NCBI GenBank assembly: GCA_030754235.1 | Contig: JASMAS010000059.1 | Location: 58,606-122,605, forward strand | DNA from: Litorilituus sp. | GTDB taxonomy: Bacteria; Pseudomonadota; Gammaproteobacteria; Enterobacterales; Alteromonadaceae | Length of the DNA stretch: 64,000 nucleotides | Reading direction: 5' to 3' | Shown: positions 25,736 through 35,810 of the stretch, one piece after another | How the letters are laid out: each line of letters starts with the position of its first letter | Position numbering within the stretch: the stretch's first letter is position 1 | Program-made: the position numbers and the translations under genes | The notes under the pieces: generated by a model | The model's database searches: none | Seen by the model: the letters and a program-made list of their open reading frames with translations, nothing else | Told to the model about the DNA's origin: nothing

Positions 25736-26836
25736 ATGTATAAATTTTTATTCTTCTTTTTACTACTCATTACTAACACCTCATTTGCTAAAAACAGTTC
25801 TAAAATTGAAGAGTTAGTTCATCAAGAAATGGCTAATAATAATATTCCAGCAATCGCTGTATCAGTAATTTCCTCTGGAAAAGTAACTTATATGAGCGCA
25901 ATTGGACTGAGTGATATTGAGAACAAAAATGTTGCCACAATTGATACACCTTTTCATATTGCATCAGTATCAAAAACAGTAACTAGTATGGCTGTATTTC
26001 ACCTTATTCAGGCAGGAAAAATCCAGCTAAATGATAATATTAATAAATATCTACCTTTTACAATTACTAACCCCCATCATCCAGAAGATAAAATAACAAT
26101 AGCAGAACTATTAAATCACCTATCAGGAATTCTAGATAACGAAGAATTCTACTTACCCTTTTGGGTAACCCCAAAAGGTGATCCAATAAACAATTTACAG
26201 ACCTTTTTGAAAGATTACCTGGTTCAAGATGGACAGAGTTTTTCTAACAGCCATTTTGAAAGTGCTGATAAATACAAAGTATACGATTACTCCAATACTG
26301 GCTATGCTCTACTAGGTTTGATCATTGAGCAAGTGTCAGGAGAGAAATTTGAAAGTTACCTAATGAATAAAATATTTGAACCAAATGGTATGGAAAACTC
26401 ATCTTTTTTCCTAAAAAATCTAAATATAGAAAGGGTTTCTAAAACATATACATTAGTTGATGATAAGCTAACATTCAAAGGCTTCAATGGATATCCAGAT
26501 TACCCTGCTGGACAACTCAGAACATCAATAGCTGATTATACAAAACTAATCGCTGGTTATTTAAATGCTGATAAAAAACCATTTGTTCTATCCCACAAAA
26601 CAACAAGCCTTATAACTCCTCTAGTTAATGATAACCTTGAAGATCACTCATATACATGGTTCTTAAGAAAAATAAATGATAATTGGTACTATCAACATGG
26701 TGGCGCTGATTTAGGAGCAAGAGCTGAAGCAATAATAGATGTAAAAAATGACAATGCAATTATTATATTTACCAATTCAGGCTTTGATTTATCTTCATTA
26801 ATGCAGAAGATAGAGTCTTCTGCATTTAACAACTAA
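25736..26836 (+). CDS. Secreted serine hydrolase, beta-lactamase/DD-peptidase family
   Basis: 366 residues with signal peptide (FLFFFLLLITNTSFA). The class C-like motifs are present: SVSK in HIASVSKTVTSMAVFH (catalytic serine and lysine), YSN in YDYSNTGYALLG, and HGG (YYQHGGADLG) in place of KTG. The family includes esterases, D-aminopeptidases and beta-lactamase-like proteins, so the substrate cannot be stated. It stands alone just outside the IS21 repeat, with AAAAGG as ribosome site. Confidence 0.85.
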   Translation: MYKFLFFFLLLITNTSFAKNSSKIEELVHQEMANNNIPAIAVSVISSGKVTYMSAIGLSDIENKNVATIDTPFHIASVSKTVTSMAVFHLIQAGKIQLNDNINKYLPFTITNPHHPEDKITIAELLNHLSGILDNEEFYLPFWVTPKGDPINNLQTFLKDYLVQDGQSFSNSHFESADKYKVYDYSNTGYALLGLIIEQVSGEKFESYLMNKIFEPNGMENSSFFLKNLNIERVSKTYTLVDDKLTFKGFNGYPDYPAGQLRTSIADYTKLIAGYLNADKKPFVLSHKTTSLITPLVNDNLEDHSYTWFLRKINDNWYYQHGGADLGARAEAIIDVKNDNAIIIFTNSGFDLSSLMQKIESSAFNN

Positions 26837-27010
26837 CAAGAAAGCTATTTGAATAAATTCAGGTGTTGCGATGAATGCCCCTATACTAGAAGATTACGTG
26901 AAATTTCACAGTGCTAAATAAAAGTTACAACAAGCACCGAATTCATGACGAAAAATAGCTGGCACCGAGATAAAGTAGTTAAACCATTTCACACCTTGAT
27001 AAAGCAAATA

Positions 27011-28387
27011 TTACTCCACTACTGGCATAGCTTCAACATTCACAATTTCACTACGATTTAAAGTGACTTTAAAGCGCTGTATGTGTTCCCCTTGATTATT
27101 GATTTTGCGTAGAATAAGGTTAATTTGATAACGACGCTCTACCGCTTGGCTTGATATTTTTTGCCCTTCTAAACTATATAAGCGCCCGGCTCCTTTTTTC
27201 AAAAAACGGACAAAAGGTGTTAAATTAAAAAATATTTGTTGCTGAATTTCATCATAGCCGGGCAAAAATTCTTTGGCCAACACTTTATCATCACAACGAA
27301 AATGTAATAAACGCGCGGCTTGTTTATTTTGCTGACGACGTTGTTGAAGTAGCTCATTTACTGTTTTAGGTAAGTCTTTATTGTTTATATATTCCAACCA
27401 AAGTGTTTGGCTAAGAATGCGTTTTTGATTAACACTATGACTAAATAAGTTTTGCCATTTAGGTCGACCTTTTTGAATTTTTCGCCAAATTAAACTAGTG
27501 AGATCTTCCTTAAAGGTTTCGCGCAAACCGTAAATGAAGCCTAAAAAAGCAATTAACGCTAGGGTTACCTCTGTAAAACTTGATCGAGCATTAAGTACTA
27601 GCAACATAACAAAAGCCATAATAACAGCCGTTACCCCGCCTTTAACTAAACGTTTTAGATTAATATCTAAATAACGCGTTTGTTTTTGAAATACGACACC
27701 ATATTCAATTAAGCGTTGTAGTAAACGCATTTTATTAGTTATACGATTAGGCTCACTCAAGGTGATCTTTGAATTATATTTACAGTCTATACGATAATTA
27801 TTTTCACTTTTACAAAAAGCGATTAAAAATTCCCGTTCAGTGGAAAAATCACTGTTTTTTGGTCCTTTAGACAATAACTTTAAAAAAGATTGCTCAACAT
27901 GCCAACTCAAATAGTTGTCAGCGTTTTCAAAAAAAGAACTCAATTGTGTATCAGATGGCGTATAACGACGCAGCTTTTTAAGCAAAGTAGCTATTTGTTC
28001 AACTAACTCAATAGCAGCAGGATAGAACTCTTGTGAAGTTTTGAGTTTTAAGGTTTGTTTTATATCAGCATCAAGGGCTATTTTTAACTGATAAGAATAT
28101 AAATTTAAATTTAAGCGGTAATCACTTTTACCATCTTTATTTTCTTCAAAACGCTGACTAATAAAGCGACTTCGTACTAAAGGTAGGTGTAATTTTGCTG
28201 AATAATAGGCGCTATGATTTTTAATATTACTATAAAAATAACCGTCAGCATCCAAAGTACTTGGGCTGATACCCATTTCAACAGGTAGGGAAAAATAAAG
28301 ATCAATACGTTGCTGTGATTGAGGCAGCAATTGATGGGTAATCTTTAACGATAGGTTCTCATCTTGTGTTAGTTTAACTTTCTTCAC
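27011..28387 (-). CDS. Membrane protein of unknown function
   Basis: 458 residues with no family I recognise. The N-terminal half is probably cytoplasmic (ENLSLKITHQLLPQSQQRIDLYFSLP...). Two adjacent membrane helices follow (about residues 250-290, GGVTAVIMAFVMLLVLN and VTLALIAFLGFIYGL), then a basic C-terminal domain rich in glutamine and arginine (NELLQQRRQQNKQAARLLHF). It stands alone on the minus strand between the serine hydrolase and nagX. Confidence 0.7.
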   Translation of the reverse strand: MKKVKLTQDENLSLKITHQLLPQSQQRIDLYFSLPVEMGISPSTLDADGYFYSNIKNHSAYYSAKLHLPLVRSRFISQRFEENKDGKSDYRLNLNLYSYQLKIALDADIKQTLKLKTSQEFYPAAIELVEQIATLLKKLRRYTPSDTQLSSFFENADNYLSWHVEQSFLKLLSKGPKNSDFSTEREFLIAFCKSENNYRIDCKYNSKITLSEPNRITNKMRLLQRLIEYGVVFQKQTRYLDINLKRLVKGGVTAVIMAFVMLLVLNARSSFTEVTLALIAFLGFIYGLRETFKEDLTSLIWRKIQKGRPKWQNLFSHSVNQKRILSQTLWLEYINNKDLPKTVNELLQQRRQQNKQAARLLHFRCDDKVLAKEFLPGYDEIQQQIFFNLTPFVRFLKKGAGRLYSLEGQKISSQAVERRYQINLILRKINNQGEHIQRFKVTLNRSEIVNVEAMPVVE

Positions 28388-28476
28388 GCCCTATAACTTT
28401 TCCTTTTATACAAAAAACTACCCTTTAAGCATAGCAATAAAGAGGCTGAAAAATAAGTTAAATTACAAGGCCATAA

Positions 28477-29553
28477 TTAAATTTTAATGAATATTTTCCG
28501 TTGATACAATTTCAAGGAGATATACCAAAATAAAACGACATGAGTAAAGGCAAACAAAAAAGATGCTAAAGTCGGGTTAGCAATCACAGTATATTGTTGG
28601 TAGATCCAACGGTATAAACTACTATTACCAAAAGGTATATTCACATAAAGAGTCACAAGTAGAAATGACAAAATGTAGATAAATAAGGGGTTTGTGCCGT
28701 ACACTAGCAATGGTGACACTATTTTTTCTTGCCCTTTTATATCAATTAACCACACAAAAACGGCAAGTAAGAAACAAGCACAACCTGATGTAAAAATGAC
28801 ATATGAGCTTGTCCATAAGGATTTATTTAGTGGCAATATAAAACTCCATAACGCACCAAAACCTATCGCCATGCACCCAATAATAATTAACTTAATAACA
28901 GTGGAGCTTTTATTTTTTAAACTCGTTAAATAACGTGTCAGCTCAAACCCCAAAAGCATATTCACTACAGCGGGAAGTGTACTCAATATCCCTTCAGGCT
29001 CAAAAGAAACACCACGTAAAGTATACATGTGATTTTCACCTAACAAAATTAAATCTAACTGACGAATAATGTTACCTTCTAGGGTTAAAGCCGCTTCACC
29101 GACAGTAAGTAATATTGCCCAATAGAAAAGTAATATAATGGTTGAAAGAATAAAAATACCGCGACGATTTAACAATAAAACTAAAGTTGCTGCAACTATA
29201 TAAGCCAAGCCAATTCGCTGTAACACTCCCATAATCCGCCATTGTTCAACGGGGTTATTAAACGGGATCACATTGAGCATAAAGCCAATAGCAAACATAA
29301 TTACGCCTCTTTTGACTATTTTGCTAAATTGCTCAGGTGTTGGTGAAAAGCCACTCTTTTTAAACGAGAAAAACATTGCTGAGCCAATAATAAATAAGAA
29401 GAAGGGAAAAACTAAATCTGTTGGTGTACAACCATGCCAGTTCGCGTGCAGTAAAGGCGGATAAACATGAGACCAAGTTCCCGGAGTATTCACCAAAATC
29501 ATCAAGGCAATGGTCATACCTCTAAAGGCATCTAGGGCTAAATATCTGGTCAT
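28477..29553 (-). CDS. nagX: NagX-type membrane acyltransferase (DUF5009)
   Basis: 358 residues, about ten membrane helices. The opening RYLALDAFRGMTIALMILVN with TWSHVYPPLLHANWHGCTPTDLVFPFFLFIIG matches the NagX / heparan-alpha-glucosaminide N-acetyltransferase-like family. In Shewanella relatives it belongs to the chitin / N-acetylglucosamine regulon and is thought to act in sugar uptake or modification at the inner membrane. A NagR-like operator lies 40 bases upstream, which supports the assignment. Confidence 0.85.
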   Translation of the reverse strand: MTRYLALDAFRGMTIALMILVNTPGTWSHVYPPLLHANWHGCTPTDLVFPFFLFIIGSAMFFSFKKSGFSPTPEQFSKIVKRGVIMFAIGFMLNVIPFNNPVEQWRIMGVLQRIGLAYIVAATLVLLLNRRGIFILSTIILLFYWAILLTVGEAALTLEGNIIRQLDLILLGENHMYTLRGVSFEPEGILSTLPAVVNMLLGFELTRYLTSLKNKSSTVIKLIIIGCMAIGFGALWSFILPLNKSLWTSSYVIFTSGCACFLLAVFVWLIDIKGQEKIVSPLLVYGTNPLFIYILSFLLVTLYVNIPFGNSSLYRWIYQQYTVIANPTLASFLFAFTHVVLFWYISLKLYQRKIFIKI

Positions 29554-29592
29554 AAACTATTCCTTAAAATTTTATATATAGCAAACAACAAG

Positions 29593-29604
29593 GACAGCGC
29601 TGTC
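29593..29604 (-). promoter_or_regulatory. NagR-like operator of nagX
   Basis: The perfect palindrome GACAGCGCTGTC, read on the nagX strand as AATGACAGCGCTGTCCTT. As I remember it, the LacI-family NagR site of Shewanella and relatives is close to AATGACARCGnTGTCATT. Its placement just upstream of nagX agrees. Confidence 0.65.
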
Positions 29605-29737
29605 ATTTTTTTGTTATTTTAGCAAAAAGAAATTGATATTAATAATAATTTTGTTCTATAAAAATCATTCTCGTGGTAATAAATAACAGTAATGCTACAC
29701 TGAACAAAAATGTCCATAAGCCAATTTGAAATTTAAC

Positions 29738-30211
29738 ATGACTGCACCTACCTCATCACAAGATGCCTTTCATCACACAACACATGAAAGTTTATTAGCG
29801 CAAGCTCAACAAGTTTGCAAAAAAAAAGGCGTACGATTAACAAAAACTCGTGAACAGGTATTTTTACTTCTAGCTAAACATAAAGGAGCGGTTGGTGCTT
29901 ATGATTTACTCGATGATTTAAAAGAGTTAGATTCTGCAGCAAAGCCTGCAACAATTTATCGGGCTTTAGATTTTTTATCTAAACAAGGTTTTGTTCATAA
30001 AATTGAATCAATCAACGCTTTTATATTATGTCACCACTTTGGTGAATGTAATCATCCTGTTCAGCTACTTATTTGTGATAATTGTGGTCAAGTAGATGAA
30101 ATTCAATCAAATAATTTTGACTTAGCATTACGCTCTATGGCTGATGCAAGCGGCTTTACTATTACCCATCAAATTGTTGAAGCGCATGGGCAATGTCAAA
30201 ATTGCCATTAG
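29738..30211 (+). CDS. zur: Zinc uptake regulator, Fur family
   Basis: About 157 residues: a winged-helix domain (RLTKTREQVFLLLAKHKGAVGAYDLLDD, KPATIYRALDFLSKQGFVHKIES) and a metal-binding C-terminal part with two CxxC pairs (CDNCGQVDE, CQNCH) and LCHHFGECNH. The second-domain pattern favours Zur over Fur. It would repress zinc-uptake genes when zinc is ample. The frame opens at 29726, but the ATG at 29738 (MTAPTSS) is more usual. Divergent from nagX. Confidence 0.85.
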   Translation: MTAPTSSQDAFHHTTHESLLAQAQQVCKKKGVRLTKTREQVFLLLAKHKGAVGAYDLLDDLKELDSAAKPATIYRALDFLSKQGFVHKIESINAFILCHHFGECNHPVQLLICDNCGQVDEIQSNNFDLALRSMADASGFTITHQIVEAHGQCQNCH

Positions 30212-30330
30212 TCCTATTCTCCTGCCCCCTCATCGCAAATAAAAGCACTCTGTTACCAAAGTTCACGTTCATGTGATATAAAGCTCGGCTTAAATTGTAT
30301 GCCCATTTATAACATTGATTCTGGAAAGTC

Positions 30331-32697
30331 ATGAAATATTCAATCTCATCAGCACTTATTTGTATATCTATTGCTTTTGCTGGCAACTTTGTCAGTACAG
30401 AGGCTCAAGCTAGAAAAACTATAGCTGACGATAAATTTCGTCAATTAGAAGAAGTTTTACCCACTCCTAATATCTATCGCACAGCATCAGGTGCGCCTGG
30501 ACACAAATATTGGCAACAGCAAGTCGATTACGACGTTGAGATAACTCTTGATGATAAAACTCAACAACTAACAGGAGCTGAAACATTAAATTATCAGAAT
30601 AACTCCCCCGATACCTTGCGTTATATCTGGTTACAGCTTGATCAAAATAAATTACAACGTGGTTCAGACGCCAAACTTTCCCAATCAAGCTCTGCACTGA
30701 AAAAAGAAACTTTTTCTAGAGTACGTAAATTAATTGAAACACCTAAATTTAATGGTGGTTACAATATAACAAAGGTAACTGGCCGTCATAATAAACCATT
30801 AAATTTCACGATTAACGGCACTATGTTACGTATCGATTTACCCATACCATTAAAGTCGGGTGATAATACCGAACTTAATGTTGAATGGAACTACCAACTA
30901 CATGAGCAAAAAGTACTCGGTGGTCGCTCTGGTTATGAGTATTTTAAAGAAGATGATAACTATTTATATGAAGTAGCTAGTTGGTTTCCACGCGCTGTTG
31001 CTTATTACGATGTAATGGGCTGGCAAAATAAACAATTTTTAGGTCGAGGGGAATTTACCCTTGAGTTTGGCGATTATGATGTAAAAATTACCGTACCAAG
31101 TGATCATATTGTCGCCGCTACAGGTGTTTTACAAAACCCCAAAAAAGTTTTAACTAACACCCAACGTAAACGTTTAAAACAAGCTAAAACAGCCAAAAAA
31201 CCTGTGCTTATCATCACTCCTGATGAAGCATTAGCCAATGAAAAATCTCGCTCAACCCAAAGCAAAACGTGGCACTTTAAAGCCAAAAATGTACGCGATT
31301 TTGCTTTCGCCTCAAGTAGAAAGTTTATTTGGGATGCTCAAGGTTATAACGAAGGTGACACAGACACCATGGCGATGTCTTTCTACCCAAATGAAGGTAA
31401 TCCTCTATGGGAGAAATATTCTACAGAAGCGATTATTCACACCATGGAGCAATACAATAAGTACACATTTGCTTACCCATACCCTGTGTCTATTTCAGTT
31501 AATGGCCCTGTAGGTGGGATGGAATATCCAATGATCACTTTTAATGGTCCTCGTCCAACCCTTGATAAAAAAACCGGTGAAAAAACCTATTCCCGTCGAA
31601 CTAAATATGGCTTGATCGGCGTAATTATTCATGAAGTAGGTCATAACTATTTCCCAATGATAATTAACTCTGACGAGCGTCAATGGACCTGGATGGATGA
31701 AGGATTAAATACCTTCTTACAATTTGTGGCTGAACAAGCTTGGGAAGAAAACTATCCATCACGCCGTGGTGATGCAGCCAATATTACCGCTTATATGAAA
31801 AGTGATAACCAAGTGCCAATTATGACTAACTCAGAATCGATACTGCAGTTTGGTAACAATGCCTATGGTAAGCCAGCCACAGCGCTCAATATTTTACGTG
31901 AAACTATTATGGGTCGTGAATTATTTGATTTTGCCTTTAGGGAATATGCCCAACGTTGGAAATTTAAACGTCCAACGCCTGCTGACTTCTTTCGTACTAT
32001 GGAAGATGCTTCTGCCGTTGATTTAGATTGGTTTTTCCGTGGTTGGTTCTACACTACAGATCATGTTGATATTGCCTTAGGTAATATTCATTTATACACC
32101 GCTGATAGCCAAAACCCTGATACCGAAGAAGCTTGGTTACGTGCGTTAGATAATGAAAATCCTGAGTTTATCTCTAGTATTATCAATAAAAATCAATGGG
32201 TCCGCACACAAGATAAACCTGACTTACTCGATTTTTATAACGAACACGATAAATTTACTGCGACTAATGCAGCGCGCAATAAATACAATACAAGTATGAA
32301 AAAGTTAGAACAATGGCAAAAAGATTTACTGCTTACTCAAAGTAATTTTTATGTCATTGATTTTGAGAATAAAGGCGGCTTGGTTATGCCTATTATTTTA
32401 GATATTACGTATGCTGATGGCAGTACTGAGCACCTAAAAATACCCGCTCAAATCTGGAGGCAAAACTCACAACAAACGTCTAAATTATTAATACGCGACA
32501 AAGAGATTACCGCCTTAGCTATTGACTCAAAATGGGAAACAGCTGACGTTGATGTAAATAACAACTACTGGCCAGCACGTCCTATAAAATCACGTTTTGA
32601 GCTATATAAGTACAAGAAAAAAGATATGATGCGTGACTTCAATAAAAAGTTAAAGCCTATTAATGATGAAAGCAAAGAAAAAGCTCCTCAAAGTTAA
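30331..32697 (+). CDS. Secreted M1-family zinc metallopeptidase
   Basis: 788 residues with a signal peptide (ALICISIAFAGNFVSTEAQA). The zinc site is IIHEVGHNYFPM near residue 434, with the second glutamate in WMDEGLNTFLQF 18 residues later. The substrate-binding GxMEN motif of true aminopeptidases appears as GGMEYPMITF, typical of the exported bacterial M1 branch. A long N-terminal beta domain is present. It probably degrades peptides in the periplasm or outside. The stop overlaps the next start by one base. Confidence 0.9.
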   Translation: MKYSISSALICISIAFAGNFVSTEAQARKTIADDKFRQLEEVLPTPNIYRTASGAPGHKYWQQQVDYDVEITLDDKTQQLTGAETLNYQNNSPDTLRYIWLQLDQNKLQRGSDAKLSQSSSALKKETFSRVRKLIETPKFNGGYNITKVTGRHNKPLNFTINGTMLRIDLPIPLKSGDNTELNVEWNYQLHEQKVLGGRSGYEYFKEDDNYLYEVASWFPRAVAYYDVMGWQNKQFLGRGEFTLEFGDYDVKITVPSDHIVAATGVLQNPKKVLTNTQRKRLKQAKTAKKPVLIITPDEALANEKSRSTQSKTWHFKAKNVRDFAFASSRKFIWDAQGYNEGDTDTMAMSFYPNEGNPLWEKYSTEAIIHTMEQYNKYTFAYPYPVSISVNGPVGGMEYPMITFNGPRPTLDKKTGEKTYSRRTKYGLIGVIIHEVGHNYFPMIINSDERQWTWMDEGLNTFLQFVAEQAWEENYPSRRGDAANITAYMKSDNQVPIMTNSESILQFGNNAYGKPATALNILRETIMGRELFDFAFREYAQRWKFKRPTPADFFRTMEDASAVDLDWFFRGWFYTTDHVDIALGNIHLYTADSQNPDTEEAWLRALDNENPEFISSIINKNQWVRTQDKPDLLDFYNEHDKFTATNAARNKYNTSMKKLEQWQKDLLLTQSNFYVIDFENKGGLVMPIILDITYADGSTEHLKIPAQIWRQNSQQTSKLLIRDKEITALAIDSKWETADVDVNNNYWPARPIKSRFELYKYKKKDMMRDFNKKLKPINDESKEKAPQS

Positions 32698-33215
32698 TGC
32701 TAAATATTTTTATACTAAGACTTTTCGCTAGTCTGATATTAGTAGGGGTAGCAACATCCGTTGTTGCCCACACTTACTTTTTTGGTGTTACCGAGTTAAA
32801 CGTCAATAGTAAAACGCAACACCTTGAAATAGTGCATCAATTTACTGTCCACGATATTGAGAATACCATTGCACAACAACAGCAAACGCATTTTTCACCT
32901 GAGCATCCTCAATATAATAAATTCATTCAGGCTTATTTTGAAAAAAATTTTATCTTAAGCAGAAATGACAGGCCTATCAAATTGAATTGGTTGGGTTTTG
33001 AAATAAAACGCGGACATTTATTTGCGTACCAAGAAAGTAATAATCGCAATTTTTTAATTAATTTAGTGGTAAAAAATACAATACTCACCGATACTTACAC
33101 TCAGCAAATAAATACTGTGAATTATCAAGAGCTAACTACAGGGGATTTTTTACAAGGCAGCTTAACTTTTAATCATGTTAAACAACGGTCTGCCATTAAT
33201 AATCCCAAAAGCTGA
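32697..33215 (+). CDS. DUF6702-type exported protein
   Basis: 172 residues with a signal peptide ending SVVAHTYFF. It resembles small DUF6702 proteins, in which HxYxxxxTEL (here HTYFFGVTELNV) starts the mature part, and then HLEIVHQFTVHDIE. Function unknown. It is coupled to the M1 peptidase by a TAATG overlap, so the two probably work together. Confidence 0.7.
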   Translation: MLNIFILRLFASLILVGVATSVVAHTYFFGVTELNVNSKTQHLEIVHQFTVHDIENTIAQQQQTHFSPEHPQYNKFIQAYFEKNFILSRNDRPIKLNWLGFEIKRGHLFAYQESNNRNFLINLVVKNTILTDTYTQQINTVNYQELTTGDFLQGSLTFNHVKQRSAINNPKS

Positions 33216-33331
33216 ACATAAACAGCTTATTAACTAAAAACCATAAAAATAATTACCACCATTGATTTACATTTGATACATAAATATGCAAAATCAAGGT
33301 AATATGAAATTGCTAAGGCCCAGAAAGCTTC

Positions 33332-33796
33332 ATGAAAGTAGAGTTTATTAACCCATTTTTATCTTCAATGCTCAATGTGATGTCAACTATGGCACAGATG
33401 GAATTAACTCCTGAAAAACCAAAACTAAAAAAATCTGAAATCGCTATGGGTGATGTGTCTGGTTTAATTGGTATGGTCAGCACAGAGGCCAAAGGCTCGC
33501 TATCAATCACCTTTGAGGAGTCACTCGCTTTAGCTACCATGTTAGGTATGGTTGGTGAAACCCCTGAAAAAGTTAATGAAGAAATTACCGATTTAGTCGG
33601 TGAAATAACGAATATGGTAACGGGTGGTGCCAAACGTATGCTCAGTGAAAAAGGCTTTGATTTTGAAATGGCAACTCCTGTTGTTGTTTCGGGCCCTGAT
33701 CACACCATTCATCACAAAGCAAAAGGTCCTGTTGTTATCATTCCACTTAACTCAGAAGTTGGTAAAGCTTATATTGAATTTGCTTTTGATGAGTAA
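33332..33796 (+). CDS. cheX: CheX-like chemotaxis phosphatase
   Basis: 154 residues of the CheX/CheC/FliY family, which dephosphorylate CheY-P or similar receiver domains. The catalytic ExxN motif is in DLVGEITNMVTGGAK, preceded by KGSLSITFEESLALATMLG. It stands alone with no chemotaxis genes nearby, which is common for cheX in this group. A strong terminator follows. Confidence 0.88.
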   Translation: MKVEFINPFLSSMLNVMSTMAQMELTPEKPKLKKSEIAMGDVSGLIGMVSTEAKGSLSITFEESLALATMLGMVGETPEKVNEEITDLVGEITNMVTGGAKRMLSEKGFDFEMATPVVVSGPDHTIHHKAKGPVVIIPLNSEVGKAYIEFAFDE

Positions 33797-33850
33797 TCAT
33801 TAAATATCTCCATCCTGCAATTTTATGGCTGGAATCAAAACTTTACTCTC

Positions 33851-33884
33851 AAAGCACTATGATCAGTAAATGGTGCTTTTTTTT
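33851..33884 (+). terminator. Intrinsic terminator after cheX
   Basis: AAAGCAC (33851-33857) with GTGCTTT (33873-33879), extended by two further pairs, followed by eight T residues. Confidence 0.85.
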
Positions 33885-33964
33885 GTCTTTTTTTTGTCCT
33901 TTTTTTAACTCTGTTCTTTGATAACGTGCACACTTAAAGATGATAACCATATGGAATAACAACA

Positions 33965-34384
33965 ATGTGGCAACAAACTGAAATCACTTTAAAAGCAAGA
34001 TCCCGAGGTTTTCATCTAATTACCAAGGAGATTTGCCAACAGCTAGTCGTATTACCACAAATAGACTGCGGTATACTGCATCTATTTATCAAGCACTGTT
34101 CTGCCTCGCTAACCATCAATGAAAATGCAGATCCTACCGTACGCACAGATATGGAAAATCATCTCAACATTATCACGCCAGAGAAAGCCCCCTATTTTCA
34201 ACATACTGATGAAGGTGATGACGATATGCCAGCACATATAAAATCAAGTTTACTTGGAGCAAGTGTAAGTATTCCCATCACTTTTGGTCAGCTTAATTTA
34301 GGTATTTGGCAGGGAATTTATTTAGGTGAGCACCGAGAGCATGGCGGTAGCAGAACGATTATTGCTACCATCCACGGTGAGTAA
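33965..34384 (+). CDS. yjbQ: YjbQ/UPF0047 family protein
   Basis: 139 residues with the family pattern: GILHLFIKHCSASLTINENADPTVRTDME, then HTDEGDDDMPAHIKSSLLGASVSIPI and LGIWQGIYLGEHR. The conserved histidines and aspartates form the active pocket. Members have weak thiamine-phosphate-synthase activity in vitro; the true role is unsettled. It converges on dnaB with 7 bases between them. Confidence 0.9.
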   Translation: MWQQTEITLKARSRGFHLITKEICQQLVVLPQIDCGILHLFIKHCSASLTINENADPTVRTDMENHLNIITPEKAPYFQHTDEGDDDMPAHIKSSLLGASVSIPITFGQLNLGIWQGIYLGEHREHGGSRTIIATIHGE

Positions 34385-34391
34385 GTAAGTG

Positions 34392-35810
34392 TTAGTCCTC
34401 TTCGAGTACGTGAGGTCCCGCATAATTATCAAAACGAGAAAACTGCCCTTGGAAAGTAAGCGGTACTCGACCAATAGGGCCGTTACGTTGTTTACCGATA
34501 ATAATTTCTGCCATACCTTTAAATTCGCTATCGTCGTGATAAACCTCATCACGGTAAATAAACATAATCAAATCGGCATCCTGCTCTATCGAACCTGACT
34601 CACGTAAATCTGAGTTAATTGGACGCTTATCTGCCCTTTGCTCCAAACCACGGTTAAGCTGAGAAAGCGCAACCACAGGCACTTGTAACTCTTTAGCTAA
34701 CGCTTTGAGTGAGCGTGAAATTTCAGCAATCTCTAAGGTTCGATTATCAGAAAATTGCGGTGCTCTCATTAATTGCAGGTAATCAATCATAATCATAGAA
34801 ATACCACCATGATCACGGTGAATACGACGTGCTCTTGAGCGTACTTCCGTAGGCGTTAACCCCGCAGCATCGTCAATAAACATTTTACCATTTTCAATAA
34901 GTAATCCCATGGTAGAAGACATACGCGCCCAGTCTTCATCATCTAATTGGCCTGTACGAATTTTTGTTTGATCAATACGGCCAAGGGATGCCAACATACG
35001 CATCATGATTTGCTCTGAAGGCATCTCTAAACTGAAAATTAATGCCGGTTTGTCCTGTGTCATTGCTGCATGTTCAGCCAAGTTCATGGCAAAAGTGGTT
35101 TTCCCCATAGAAGGTCGAGCGGCAACAATTATCAAATCGGATTTTTGCAAACCTGCGGTCATTTTATCCAGATCGGTAAAACCACTCGGTACACCAGTTA
35201 CACCGCCAGAGGGTGTTGAACAGAGCTTTTCAATTCTATCAACCGTTTTTTCTAATACCGAATGGATACTTTCTGGTCCTTCAGATTTATTAGCACGCTT
35301 TTCGGCGATAGCAAATACTTTAGTTTCCGCAAAATCTAATAATTCTGCACTGGTTCTTCCCTGTGTATCATACCCCGCTTCAGCAACTTCATTGGCGACT
35401 GCGATCATTTCACGTGTGACCGCTCGTTCACGAACAATATCAGCATAAGCAGTAATATTGGCGGCACTTGGGGTATTTTTCATCATTTCAGCTAGATAAA
35501 CAAACCCTCCGGCATCCTCTAGCTTTTGATCATTTTCTAACCCTTCTGATAGAGTAATTAAGTCAACAGGCTCACCTTGCTCAATCAATGCACCTATTGT
35601 CTCATAAATGAGCCGATGTGAACGGCTATAAAAGTCTTCGGCAACCGTTCTTTCACTAACTCTGTCCCACGTTTCATTATCCAATAACAAACCACCCAGC
35701 ACCGACTGTTCAGCTTCTAAAGAATGGGGCGGAGTTTTTAACTCCTCAATTTGTTTGTCTTTGATAAATTGCTTTTCTTTGGCAAACTTACCGGATTTTC
35801 TATCTGCCAT
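34392..35810 (-). CDS. dnaB: Replicative DNA helicase DnaB
   Basis: 472 residues: an N-terminal helical domain (PPHSLEAEQSVLGGLLLDN), a linker, and a RecA-like ATPase with Walker A ARPSMGKTTFAMN, Walker B IMIDYLQLM and PVVALSQLNRGLEQR. The hexamer unwinds DNA at the replication fork. In many relatives it follows rplI; here rpmE and priA lie next on that side. No intein is seen. Confidence 0.96.
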   Translation of the reverse strand: MADRKSGKFAKEKQFIKDKQIEELKTPPHSLEAEQSVLGGLLLDNETWDRVSERTVAEDFYSRSHRLIYETIGALIEQGEPVDLITLSEGLENDQKLEDAGGFVYLAEMMKNTPSAANITAYADIVRERAVTREMIAVANEVAEAGYDTQGRTSAELLDFAETKVFAIAEKRANKSEGPESIHSVLEKTVDRIEKLCSTPSGGVTGVPSGFTDLDKMTAGLQKSDLIIVAARPSMGKTTFAMNLAEHAAMTQDKPALIFSLEMPSEQIMMRMLASLGRIDQTKIRTGQLDDEDWARMSSTMGLLIENGKMFIDDAAGLTPTEVRSRARRIHRDHGGISMIMIDYLQLMRAPQFSDNRTLEIAEISRSLKALAKELQVPVVALSQLNRGLEQRADKRPINSDLRESGSIEQDADLIMFIYRDEVYHDDSEFKGMAEIIIGKQRNGPIGRVPLTFQGQFSRFDNYAGPHVLEED

